The notes under the pieces were generated by a model, which was not told the origin of the DNA, made no database searches, and saw only the letters and a program-made list of their open reading frames with translations. The position numbers and the translations under genes are program-made. This document shows positions 1-6,743 of a stretch of DNA of 6,743 nucleotides, piece after piece (position 1 is the first letter of the stretch; every line of letters begins with the position of its first letter). Source of the DNA: DATCSE01 sp036568605 (GTDB lineage Bacteria; Pseudomonadota; Gammaproteobacteria; Burkholderiales; Burkholderiaceae_C); contig DATCSE010000373.1 in assembly GCA_036568605.1 (NCBI GenBank), forward strand, positions 1 through 6,743, in the 5' to 3' direction.

Positions 1-1700
1 GGCTTGAAGATCTGGCTCTGGTCGGGCGCGTGGATCCACGGCATGTCGGTGGGCGCGGCCCACGGCTGCGAATCCAGCGGCAGGCGGTAGCCCAGCGGCG
101 AATCGCCGGGAATCAGGTAGCAGCGCTCGCTGCGCAGGAACCACGGCCCGGTCTGCCAGCGCGGCCCGCCGCTCGGATGGCGCGGGTTGCGCGCAACCGG
201 GAACACGTGGCCGACGACCTTGTCCAGCCCCTGCGTGAACACCTTGCGGATGCGGTCGCGCTCCAGCGGGTCGGCCAGCCGCGCATCGAACGGGTCGACG
301 TTGGTCGGCAGGCGACGCTCGCGCCACAGGTAGTACCAGGTGTCCTCGTGGGCCGGGAACACGTATTGCGGATCGAGCCCGAGCCGCTTCGCGACGCCGG
401 CGAGGAAGCGGTGCGCATCGGCCTCGGTGACGCCGTAGTCGCGCTTCTCGTCGGCGAACAGTTCGGGATGCGTCCAGATCGGCTCGCGGTCCTTGCGCCA
501 GAACAGGTTCAGCGACCAGCGCGGCAGCTGCTCGCCCGGGTACCACTTGCCCTGGCCGTAGTGCAGCAGGCCGCCATCGCCGTACTTGAGGCGCAGCTTG
601 TCCATCAAGTCGGCGCTGAGGCGGCGCTTGGTCGGCCCGAGGGCCTCGGTGTTCCACTCGGCGCCCTCGCGGTCGTCCACCGAGACGAAGGTGGGCTCGC
701 CGCCCTGGGTCAGGCGCACGTCGTGGCGGTTCAGGTCGTCGTCGACCTGGTGGCCCAGCGCGTTGATCGTGGCCCACTGCTCGTCGGTATACGGCAGGGT
801 CACGCGCGGCGCTTCCCAGATCCGCGTGACCGACATCGTGTGCTCGAACGTGGTCTCGCATTCGTCCAGCGTGCCGGTGACCGGCGCGGCCGACGACGGC
901 TCGGGCGAGCACGCCAGCGGGATGTGGCCTTCGCCGGCGAGCAGGCCGGAGGTCGGGTCCAGGCCGATCCAGCCGGCACCGGGCAGGTAGACCTCGCACC
1001 AGGCGTGCAGGTCGGTGAAGTCGACCTCGGTGCCGCTCGGGCCGTCGAGCGACTTGACGTCGGGCTTCAGCTGGATCAGGTAGCCCGAGACGAAGCGCGC
1101 GGCCAGGCCGAGGTGGCGCAGCAGTTGGACCAGCAGCCAGCCGGTGTCGCGGCACGACCCGCTGGCCTTGAGCAGCGTCTCCTCGGGCGTCTGCACGCCG
1201 GGCTCCATGCGGATCAGGTAGCCGATGTCGCCTTGCAGCTGCTGGTTCAACGCGACCAGGAAGTCGTTGGTCGCACGCTTCTCGCGCGAGATGTTCGCGA
1301 GGTACGCCTGGAAGCGCGGTGCGTCGGCCAGCTCGGGGCTCTTCACGAGGTACGGGGCGAGCTCGCGCGCGAGGTCGGCGTCGTAGGCGAACGGGTAATG
1401 TTCGGCCGACGGCTCGAGGAAGAAGTCGAACGGGTTCAGCACCGACATCTCGGCGACCAGGTCGACTTCGATCCGGAACGACGTGGTCTTGTCCGGGAAC
1501 ACCAGCCGCGCGAGGTAGTTGGCCTGCGGGTCCTGCTGCCAGTTGATGAAGTGCGCGGCCGGCTCGACGCGCATCGAATAACTCAGGATGCGCGTACGCG
1601 AATGCGGCGCCGGCCGCAGCCGCACGACCTGCGGGCCGAGGTGGATCGGCCGGTCGTAGCGGTAGTGCGTCACGTGGTTCAGCGCGACGTGGATGGACAT
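1..1700 (-). CDS. Transglutaminase-like / DUF2126 (putative amidoligase) fusion protein, 3' part cut by window edge
   Basis: 566 residues are visible, starting MSIHVALNHVTHYRYDRPI, and the frame is still open at the left edge. The first ~130 residues match the bacterial transglutaminase N-terminal beta domain. A transglutaminase core follows with a full catalytic triad: Cys183 in SGSCRDTGW, His232 in DLHAWCEV and Asp248 in GLDPTSG. From about residue 290 the protein enters a DUF2126 region (LTQGGEPTFVS at 330-340, then a GKWYPGEQLPRW segment). Pfam describes DUF2126 as a putative amidoligase; family members of this architecture are usually about 1,100 residues, so roughly half is missing here. 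The start is supported by GGAG 8 bases upstream and by the typical family N-terminus. Such proteins may hydrolyse or transfer amide bonds in peptides; the substrate is unknown. No signal peptide is seen, so a cytoplasmic location is likely. It is the last visible gene of the ATP-grasp/alpha-E cluster, separated from alpha-E by 133 bases. Family assignment is firm, function inferred. Confidence 0.93.
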   Translation of the reverse strand, partial: MSIHVALNHVTHYRYDRPIHLGPQVVRLRPAPHSRTRILSYSMRVEPAAHFINWQQDPQANYLARLVFPDKTTSFRIEVDLVAEMSVLNPFDFFLEPSAEHYPFAYDADLARELAPYLVKSPELADAPRFQAYLANISREKRATNDFLVALNQQLQGDIGYLIRMEPGVQTPEETLLKASGSCRDTGWLLVQLLRHLGLAARFVSGYLIQLKPDVKSLDGPSGTEVDFTDLHAWCEVYLPGAGWIGLDPTSGLLAGEGHIPLACSPEPSSAAPVTGTLDECETTFEHTMSVTRIWEAPRVTLPYTDEQWATINALGHQVDDDLNRHDVRLTQGGEPTFVSVDDREGAEWNTEALGPTKRRLSADLMDKLRLKYGDGGLLHYGQGKWYPGEQLPRWSLNLFWRKDREPIWTHPELFADEKRDYGVTEADAHRFLAGVAKRLGLDPQYVFPAHEDTWYYLWRERRLPTNVDPFDARLADPLERDRIRKVFTQGLDKVVGHVFPVARNPRHPSGGPRWQTGPWFLRSERCYLIPGDSPLGYRLPLDSQPWAAPTDMPWIHAPDQSQIFK

Positions 1701-1708
1701 GCAAAGGA

Positions 1709-1713
1709 CTCCG
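1709..1713 (-). promoter_or_regulatory. Ribosome binding site of the transglutaminase/DUF2126 gene
   Basis: Read on the minus strand, CGGAG lies 8 bases before the ATG at 1700. It fixes the start of the transglutaminase-like gene, whose frame otherwise has no upstream neighbour to constrain it. Confidence 0.7.
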
Positions 1714-1751
1714 TTATCGTGTCTGGGCCGAATGCGCCCCGAGGTCTGGCT

Positions 1752-1813
1752 CCGTTCGCGCCGAGGTATCGCAGCGCTCTCGAAACAGGGCTTGGCTACC
1801 TCAGCGCGAACGG
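1752..1813 (-). repeat. 17-bp inverted repeat (RNA hairpin) in the alpha-E / transglutaminase gap
   Basis: On the minus strand, arm CCGTTCGCGCTGAGGTA (1813 to 1797) is followed by 28 loop bases and then arm TACCTCGGCGCGAACGG (1768 to 1752). As minus-strand RNA all 17 positions pair, with one U-G wobble at the eleventh; a plus-strand RNA would have an A-C mismatch there. It begins 20 bases after the alpha-E stop codon and ends 51 bases before the next ATG. No run of U follows, so it is not a standard intrinsic terminator. It could be a stabilising or attenuating hairpin, a protein-binding site, or a dispersed intergenic repeat. The structure is seen directly; its role is unknown. Confidence 0.75.
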
Positions 1814-1833
1814 GATTGTGGCTGTCTACGTTT

Positions 1834-2811
1834 CTAGGCCGCCACGGGCACCAGGAAATCTCGTGCGATGCCGGCCCCGAGCGTGTTCACGCGCTCGAGG
1901 AACTGCGTCAGGTACGCATGCAGCCCGGTCGCGAGGATCTCGTCGATGCGGCCGTACTGCAGGTCGGCCTGCAGGCGGCCGGCGCGGCGCAGCGTTTCGC
2001 CGGACTGCTCGTTCGCGACCTTGTGCAGGTTCGTGACCACCTCCTGCATGCACGCGGCCAGCGAGCGCGGCATGTCGGGCCGCAGGATCAGCAGCTCGGC
2101 GACCTTCTCCGGCTTGATCACGTTGCGATAGGCCTTGCGATAGACCTCGAAGGCCGAGACCGAGCGCAGGATGCCGGACCAGTGGTAGAAGTCGACCTCG
2201 ATGTCCTTGGTGCCGCTGCTGCTCGCGCCGTTCGCGCCGCCGTGGTACTCGCTCTGGACGGCATGGAACTTCACGTCGAGCAGCCGCGCCGTGTTGTCGG
2301 CGCGCTCGAGAAAACTGCCGATGCGCAGGAAGTGGAAGGCCTCGTCCTGCAGCATCGTGCCGACCGTGACGCCGCGCGACAGGTGCGAGCGGAACTTGAC
2401 CCACTCGAACGCCGAGCTCGGGTCGCGCAGGAACGAGTCGCTCGCGACCATGCGCTGGAACTCGAGCCAGGTCTGGTTCTGCGTCTCCCAGACCTCGGTG
2501 GTCAACGTGCCGCGCACCGCCCGTGCGTTCTCGCGCGCAGCCTGCAGGCAGTTGCGGATGCTGGAGCCGTTCTGCGCATCGCTGACCATGTACCGCATCA
2601 CGTTCTCGGGCGTGACCGTGCCGTAGCGGCTCGCGAAATCGCCGGACAGCTCGCTGATGCCCAGCAAGCCCTTCCAGCCTTTCTCGGCCGCATCGGCCGA
2701 TTGCGGCAGCAGCGACGCCTGGTAGTTGACGTCCAGCATGCGAGCGGTGTTCTCCGCGCGCTCCATGTAGCGCGCCATCCAGAACAAGTGGTCAGCGGTG
2801 CGTGACAGCAT
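1834..2811 (-). CDS. Alpha-E domain protein (DUF403)
   Basis: The 325-residue protein begins MLSRTADHLFWMARYMERAE, the hallmark N-terminus of the alpha-E (DUF403) family, and its length is close to the family's usual ~310 residues. It is predicted to be mostly helical, with no signal peptide or membrane segment. An internal echo is visible: ERAENTARMLDV at residues 17-28 recurs as ERADNTARLLDV at 169-180, suggesting two related helical halves. Alpha-E proteins are found next to, or fused with, circularly permuted ATP-grasp proteins and transglutaminase-like proteins, as here. They are thought to be a partner of the ligase, but no reaction is established to my knowledge. Translation is probably coupled to the ATP-grasp gene: the gap is only 16 bases and GGGGAGG directly follows the upstream TGA. 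Family call is secure, role inferred. Confidence 0.95.
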   Translation of the reverse strand: MLSRTADHLFWMARYMERAENTARMLDVNYQASLLPQSADAAEKGWKGLLGISELSGDFASRYGTVTPENVMRYMVSDAQNGSSIRNCLQAARENARAVRGTLTTEVWETQNQTWLEFQRMVASDSFLRDPSSAFEWVKFRSHLSRGVTVGTMLQDEAFHFLRIGSFLERADNTARLLDVKFHAVQSEYHGGANGASSSGTKDIEVDFYHWSGILRSVSAFEVYRKAYRNVIKPEKVAELLILRPDMPRSLAACMQEVVTNLHKVANEQSGETLRRAGRLQADLQYGRIDEILATGLHAYLTQFLERVNTLGAGIARDFLVPVAA

Positions 2812-2820
2812 GGTGATCGA

Positions 2821-2827
2821 CCTCCCC
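2821..2827 (-). promoter_or_regulatory. Strong ribosome binding site of the alpha-E gene
   Basis: GGGGAGG on the minus strand lies 9 bases before the alpha-E ATG at 2811 and abuts the TGA stop of the ATP-grasp gene (2828-2830). This arrangement favours translational coupling, so the two proteins are probably made together. Confidence 0.75.
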
Positions 2828-4264
2828 TCAAGCTTCCAGAACCCAGGTGTCCTTGGTACCGCCGCCCTGTGACGAGTTGACGACCAGCGAACCTTCCTTC
2901 AGCGCGACGCGGGTCAGCCCGCCGGGCACCATCTGCACGGTCTTGCCGGACAGCACGAACGGCCGCAGGTCTATGTGGCGCGGCGCGATGCCCTGCTCGA
3001 CATAGGTCGGGCAGGTCGACAGGCTCAGCGTCGGCTGCGCGATGTAGCCGCTCGGGTTCGCGAGCAGCGCCTTGCGGAAGTCCTCGATCTCGGCCTTGCT
3101 CGCCGCCGGGCCGATCAGCATGCCGTAGCCGCCGGCGCCGTGGACCTCCTTGACGACCAGCTCGTGCAGGTGGTCGAGCACGTAGCTCAGGTCGTCCGGC
3201 TCGCGGCACAGGTGCGTCGGCACGTTGTTCAGGATCGGCTTCTCGCCGAGGTAGAACTCGATCATCTTCGGCACGTACGGGTAGATCGACTTGTCGTCGG
3301 CGACCCCGGTGCCGATCGCGTTGCTCAGCGTCACGTTGCCGGCGCGGTACGCGTCCAGAAGGCCGGCGCAGCCCAGCGTCGAGTTCGGGCGGAACACGCT
3401 GGGGTCGAGGAAGTCGTCGTCGACCCGCCGGTAGATCACGTCGACCCGCTTCGGCCCCTGGGTCGTGCGCATGTAGACGAAGCGGTCCTGGACGAACAGG
3501 TCCTGCCCCTCGACCAGCTCGATGCCCATCTGCTGCGCGAGGAACGCGTGCTCGAAGTACGCGCTGTTGTACATGCCCGGCGTCAGCACGACGACGGTCG
3601 GATCGTTGACCGAGGGCGGCGCGACCGCGCGCAGCGTCTCGAGCAGCAGGTCGGGATAGTGCGCGACCGGCGCGACGCGATGCCGGCTGAACAGCTCGGG
3701 GAACAGCCGCATCATCATCTTGCGGTCCTCGAGCATGTAGCTCACGCCGCTGGGCACGCGCAGGTTGTCCTCCAGCACGTAGTAGGTGCCGCTGCCGTCG
3801 GCGTTCGCGGCGCGCACGATGTCGATGCCCGAGATGTGCGAGTAGACCCGGTTCGGCACCTCGACGCCCTTCATCTCGGGCCGGTACTGCGCGTTGTTCA
3901 GGATCTGCTCGGCCGGCACCAGCCCGGCCTTGACGATCTCCTGGTCGTGGTAGACGTCGTGGATGAAGCGGTTCAGCGCATTGACGCGCTGCTCGAGCCC
4001 CTTCTCCATCTCGCGCCACTCGTGCGCAGGGATCACCCGCGGAATCAGGTCGAACGGGATCAGCCGCTCGGTGCCGTGGCCGTCCTCGTCCTTCGCGCCG
4101 TACACCGCGAACGTGATGCCGACCCGGCGGAAGATCATCTCCGCCTCGTCGCGCCGCGATTGCATCGCGTCGTGCGGCTGCTCGGCCAGCCAGCGCTCGT
4201 AGCCGCGATAGTGGTCCCGCACCGCACCGGCATCGGTGCGCATTTCGTCGAAGCTCGATCTCAT
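2828..4264 (-). CDS. Circularly permuted type 2 ATP-grasp protein (DUF404/DUF407, COG2308)
   Basis: The 478-residue protein starts MRSSFDEMRTDAGAVRDHY, typical for this family and of usual length. Conserved blocks in order are YYVLEDNLRVPSGVSYMLED (from residue 161), YRRVDDDFLDP (278-288), a NAIGTGVADDKSIYPYVPKM block, VVKEVHGAGGYGM with Lys372 and a glycine-rich loop, PGGLTRVAL, and VNSSQGGGTKDTWV near the C-terminus. The acidic and lysine/glycine motifs suggest an intact ATP and metal site. The family is predicted to join a carboxylate to an amine using ATP, probably building a peptide; the substrate is not known. The protein looks cytoplasmic. I chose the ATG at 4264 over an in-frame ATG at 4372: AGGAG lies 10 bases upstream, homologues begin at this motif, and the longer form would overlap the end of comEC. 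It leads the three-gene cluster, 52 bases after comEC and 16 before alpha-E. Confidence 0.95.
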   Translation of the reverse strand: MRSSFDEMRTDAGAVRDHYRGYERWLAEQPHDAMQSRRDEAEMIFRRVGITFAVYGAKDEDGHGTERLIPFDLIPRVIPAHEWREMEKGLEQRVNALNRFIHDVYHDQEIVKAGLVPAEQILNNAQYRPEMKGVEVPNRVYSHISGIDIVRAANADGSGTYYVLEDNLRVPSGVSYMLEDRKMMMRLFPELFSRHRVAPVAHYPDLLLETLRAVAPPSVNDPTVVVLTPGMYNSAYFEHAFLAQQMGIELVEGQDLFVQDRFVYMRTTQGPKRVDVIYRRVDDDFLDPSVFRPNSTLGCAGLLDAYRAGNVTLSNAIGTGVADDKSIYPYVPKMIEFYLGEKPILNNVPTHLCREPDDLSYVLDHLHELVVKEVHGAGGYGMLIGPAASKAEIEDFRKALLANPSGYIAQPTLSLSTCPTYVEQGIAPRHIDLRPFVLSGKTVQMVPGGLTRVALKEGSLVVNSSQGGGTKDTWVLEA

Positions 4265-4274
4265 CTCAACGGGT

Positions 4275-4279
4275 CTCCT
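4275..4279 (-). promoter_or_regulatory. Ribosome binding site of the ATP-grasp gene
   Basis: AGGAG on the minus strand lies 10 bases before the ATG at 4264. It decides the start in favour of 4264, because the in-frame ATG at 4372 lies inside the comEC coding region. The 52-base gap (4265-4316) holds no obvious terminator and no convincing promoter. Confidence 0.7.
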
Positions 4280-4316
4280 GACGGGGAGGGTAGCAAATTC
4301 CAGGCCATTGACCGCC

Positions 4317-6743
4317 TCAGCGATCGTCCGCTGCAGGGACGTGATGCTGCCAGTAGCGCCGCGCGGCGTCACGCTCGCAGATGCCGATATCGCGGCCGGC
4401 GCCGTCGCCGACGCTGCCAGCGTCGCCGCGTTCGACCGCCGCCAGCCAGCGCCACGCGCCGCAGGAAGGGCTCGCGACGATGCGAATGCCGCGCTCGCGG
4501 TAGCGCGCGAGCACGTCCGGCGCCGGGTGCCCGAAGCGGTTGCGGTAGCCGGCCTGGAACACCGCGATGCGCGGCTGGACCGCGTCCAGGAATGCCGCGG
4601 TCGACGAGGTGCGGCTGCCGTGGTGCGGCGCGATCAGCACGTCGCTGCGCAGCACCTCGGCCGCGCGCTGCAGCAGTTGCGCCTCCTGGTCACGCTCGAT
4701 GTCGCCGGTCAGCAGCACGCTGGTGCCCGTGCCGCCGTCCGGCCCCGGCGCGCGGACTCGCAGCACGCACGACATCGCGTTCGACTTCCACCCTTGCCCG
4801 TAGGCCGCGGCCGGCGGCCACAGCAGCTCGAAGTGCACGCCGTCCCACTCCCAGGCCTGGCCGGCCTCGCAGCGGGTCAGCGCCGTGGCGGATCTGGTCG
4901 ACGCACGGCTGTCCCCGGGCGCCGTCAGCGCACGGCCGTTTGTCGACGACGCGAGCGCCAGCAGCGGATGCTCGGGCTCCAGCGAGCTGAGCAGCTCGTC
5001 GACCGGCAACGCCTCCAGCAGCGATCGGGCGCCGCCGACATGGTCGAGATCGCGATGGCTGAGCACGAGCCGGTCGACACGCGTTTCGCCGCGCGAACGC
5101 AGCAGCGGCACCAGCACGCGCTGGCCGGCATCGCTGTCGCGCGTGTACTGCGTGCCTGTGTCGAACACGAGCAGATGGGTGCGCGTGCGCACCAGCACCG
5201 CGGTGCCCTGGCCGATGTCGACCGCGACGAGTTCGAACTCGCCCCGCGGCGGCAGCGCGCGCGGCGGCAGCACCAGCGTCAGCAGCAGCGCCAGCCCGAG
5301 CAACCGCGCATGCCGCGGCAGCGGAAGCACCCACAGCGCGGCACCGAGCAGCGCGGCGAGCTGGGCCCAGAACGGCGCGGCCGGCGCGGTCCACACCGCG
5401 CCGGGCCAGCCGGCCAGCCACCCGAGCAGCGCGTTCAGCAGGCCGATCGCCCGCGCCCCGACCGCCCACAGCGGCACCGCGGCGACACCCAGCAGCGCGA
5501 GCGGGGTGATCACCAGCGTGATCGCCGGGATCGCGATCAGGTTCGCGACGAAGCCGACGATCGAGATCTGCTGAAAGAACACCAGCGACAGCGGCGCGAG
5601 CCCCCATGTCGCGATCCATTGCGTGCGCAGGCCGTCCCGGGCGGCACCGGCAACCCGGTGCAGCGCGGCACGCCATGCCGGCGGCGGCGGGCCAGTCGGC
5701 GTCATGTCGTGCGACGACGGCGACGCGGCGCGCACCGGCGATGACGCCATCAAGAGCCCGACCGCCGCGAACGACAGCCAGAACCCGGGCTGCAGCAGTG
5801 CCCACGGATCGCCGGCCGTGACGATCACCGCGGCCAGCAGCAGCACCAGCGGCCACGGCCAGCGCACGCCCAGCGTCTGCAGCGCGGTGACCGTCGCGAG
5901 CATCCAGATCGTGCGCTGCGACGGCACGCCCCAGCCCGAGAACACCGCGTATCCGAACGCGAAGGCCAGTCCGCCCCAGCGCGCCGCGAGCGGCGTCGGC
6001 ATCCACAGCGCAGCCCGCGAGCTGCGCCGCCACAGTGCGGCGATCGCCGCGCCGGCCAGCCACGCGAACATCGTGATGTGCAGGCCGCTGATCGAGACCA
6101 GGTGCGCGATCCCGGTGTTGCGGTACAGCGCCCAGTCGTCGCGATCGATCGCGCCCTGGTCGCCGACCGCCAGCGCCGCGAGCAGCCCCGCCGCGCGCCG
6201 ATCCGGCACGCTCGCATCGATCGCGTCGCGCACGCGCTGGCGCAGCCGCTCGACCGGATAACCGGCCGCGCGATGCAGCAGCTGCGGCGCCGGCGCGTCA
6301 CGCACGGAGCCGGTCGCCCGCACGCCCTGCTCGAACAGGTACAGCTCGTAGTCGAAGCCGTGCGGGTTCAGGTTGCCGTGGGGCTGGCGCAGCCGCAGCG
6401 CGAAGCGCCAGCGCTGACCGGCGCGCAGCTCGGTCTGCGGCAGCGTCAGCGCGGCGTCCTCATGGAAGCCGCTGTACCAGCCGAGCGACAGCAACTCGGG
6501 GATTGCGACCTCGGCCCCATCGTCGGCGCGCTGTGCGCGTTCGACCTCGAAGCGGAACCGCAGGCCCGCCGCCGAGCGTTGCGGCAAGGTCGCGACCACG
6601 CCGGTCACCAGCAGATCGCGGCCCTCGAGCGCCGCGGGCAGCGCGTCAGCCAGCCGCAGCGCGGCGCGTACGCCCGAGACGCCGAAGCCCAGTGCGAACG
6701 CGCCGATCAACCCGATGCCGATCGCCCGTGGCCAGACCCGTGC
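4317..6743 (-). CDS. comEC: DNA internalization-related competence protein ComEC/Rec2, 5' end cut by window edge
   Basis: 808 residues are visible and the frame is open to the right edge, so the true start lies outside. Numbering from the first visible residue, a hydrophobic segment (about 8-28) leads into a small soluble beta domain of DUF4131 type (about 35-155). The Competence membrane domain follows, with the signature SISGLHITMF (His222) and many hydrophobic helices to about residue 490. The C-terminus is a metallo-beta-lactamase-like domain: VDIGQG at 508-513, SHRDLDHVGG with His563, Asp565, Asp567 and His568, LLTGDIE with Asp681, HHGSRTSS with His707-708, and NRFGHP with His739. All expected metal-ligand positions are present, so it looks functional. 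ComEC forms the inner-membrane channel for single-stranded DNA during natural transformation; the lactamase-like domain is thought to degrade the non-imported strand. A proline/serine-rich stretch in the membrane domain (coding about 5680-5750) is probably a variable loop. Confidence 0.96.
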   Translation of the reverse strand, partial: ARVWPRAIGIGLIGAFALGFGVSGVRAALRLADALPAALEGRDLLVTGVVATLPQRSAAGLRFRFEVERAQRADDGAEVAIPELLSLGWYSGFHEDAALTLPQTELRAGQRWRFALRLRQPHGNLNPHGFDYELYLFEQGVRATGSVRDAPAPQLLHRAAGYPVERLRQRVRDAIDASVPDRRAAGLLAALAVGDQGAIDRDDWALYRNTGIAHLVSISGLHITMFAWLAGAAIAALWRRSSRAALWMPTPLAARWGGLAFAFGYAVFSGWGVPSQRTIWMLATVTALQTLGVRWPWPLVLLLAAVIVTAGDPWALLQPGFWLSFAAVGLLMASSPVRAASPSSHDMTPTGPPPPAWRAALHRVAGAARDGLRTQWIATWGLAPLSLVFFQQISIVGFVANLIAIPAITLVITPLALLGVAAVPLWAVGARAIGLLNALLGWLAGWPGAVWTAPAAPFWAQLAALLGAALWVLPLPRHARLLGLALLLTLVLPPRALPPRGEFELVAVDIGQGTAVLVRTRTHLLVFDTGTQYTRDSDAGQRVLVPLLRSRGETRVDRLVLSHRDLDHVGGARSLLEALPVDELLSSLEPEHPLLALASSTNGRALTAPGDSRASTRSATALTRCEAGQAWEWDGVHFELLWPPAAAYGQGWKSNAMSCVLRVRAPGPDGGTGTSVLLTGDIERDQEAQLLQRAAEVLRSDVLIAPHHGSRTSSTAAFLDAVQPRIAVFQAGYRNRFGHPAPDVLARYRERGIRIVASPSCGAWRWLAAVERGDAGSVGDGAGRDIGICERDAARRYWQHHVPAADDR

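Noticed and set aside
1752..1813. Intrinsic (rho-independent) terminator after alpha-E
   Set aside because: The hairpin is strong but the 28-base loop is long and the bases after the stem on the minus strand (AGCCAGACC) contain no U-tract.
1701..1833. Promoter in the alpha-E / transglutaminase gap
   Set aside because: TAGACA and GATACC or GATAAC resemble -35 and -10 boxes, but none are paired at 16-18 base spacing, so the evidence is too weak to list.
30..2036. 668-residue open frame on the plus strand
   Set aside because: It lies antisense to the transglutaminase gene and crosses the gap into alpha-E. The product is low-complexity and rich in Arg, Ala, Val and Gln with no recognisable family, as expected for a shadow frame in GC-rich coding DNA.
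2598..4019. 473-residue minus-strand frame overlapping the ATP-grasp gene
   Set aside because: It is the ATP-grasp region read in the wrong frame, running into alpha-E out of frame. The product is Arg/Pro/Ala-rich without motifs, and there is no sign of a frameshift because both true genes are intact.
4265..4372. N-terminal extension of the ATP-grasp protein from the ATG at 4372
   Set aside because: The extra 36 residues overlap the comEC coding end, are not like the family N-terminus, and the ATG at 4264 has a well-placed AGGAG.
2975..4990. 671-residue open frame on the plus strand
   Set aside because: It is antisense to the ATP-grasp gene and the end of comEC, both of which have strong family motifs. 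The translation shows the Arg/Ala/Val/His-rich composition of a shadow frame.
6708..6710. TTG at 6710 as the start of comEC
   Set aside because: The frame stays open to the window edge and the preceding residues continue the same first hydrophobic segment, so the real start is most likely outside the window.

Overview
The window reads as ordinary chromosomal DNA from a GC-rich proteobacterium. The codon use is strongly GC-biased, and the gene content (ComEC/Rec2 followed by a circularly permuted ATP-grasp / alpha-E / transglutaminase-DUF2126 cluster) fits a Burkholderiales-type betaproteobacterium. That placement is inference from gene content and protein style, with no marker gene to confirm it. 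No RNA genes, insertion sequences, CRISPR arrays or phage genes were seen.

All four genes lie on the minus strand, so they are transcribed from the right end of the window to the left. (1) 4317-6743: comEC, the inner-membrane DNA-uptake channel, cut at its 5' end by the window edge. (2) 2828-4264: a circularly permuted type 2 ATP-grasp protein (DUF404/DUF407 type, COG2308). (3) 1834-2811: an alpha-E domain protein (DUF403). (4) 1-1700: the N-terminal 566 residues of a large transglutaminase-like protein running into the start of a DUF2126 putative amidoligase domain; it leaves the window at its 3' end. Gaps between genes are 52, 16 and 133 bases. Each of the three start codons inside the window has a clear Shine-Dalgarno sequence.

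Genes 2-4 form a conserved but, as far as I know, biochemically undefined bacterial cluster. Comparative genomics predicts that it makes, and perhaps trims or cross-links, a peptide or amide-linked product: the ATP-grasp and DUF2126 parts would be ATP-dependent ligases, the transglutaminase-fold domain a peptidase or amide-transfer enzyme, and alpha-E an obligate helical partner. The DNA does not show the substrate. comEC lies just upstream in the same direction and may be co-transcribed, but nothing shows a functional link.

The most notable non-coding element is a 17-bp inverted repeat (1752-1813) in the 133-base gap between alpha-E and the transglutaminase gene. It pairs fully, with one G-U wobble, only in the minus-strand (sense) RNA, and it has no U-tract after it. 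The long plus-strand open frames across the window are shadows of the GC-rich minus-strand genes.
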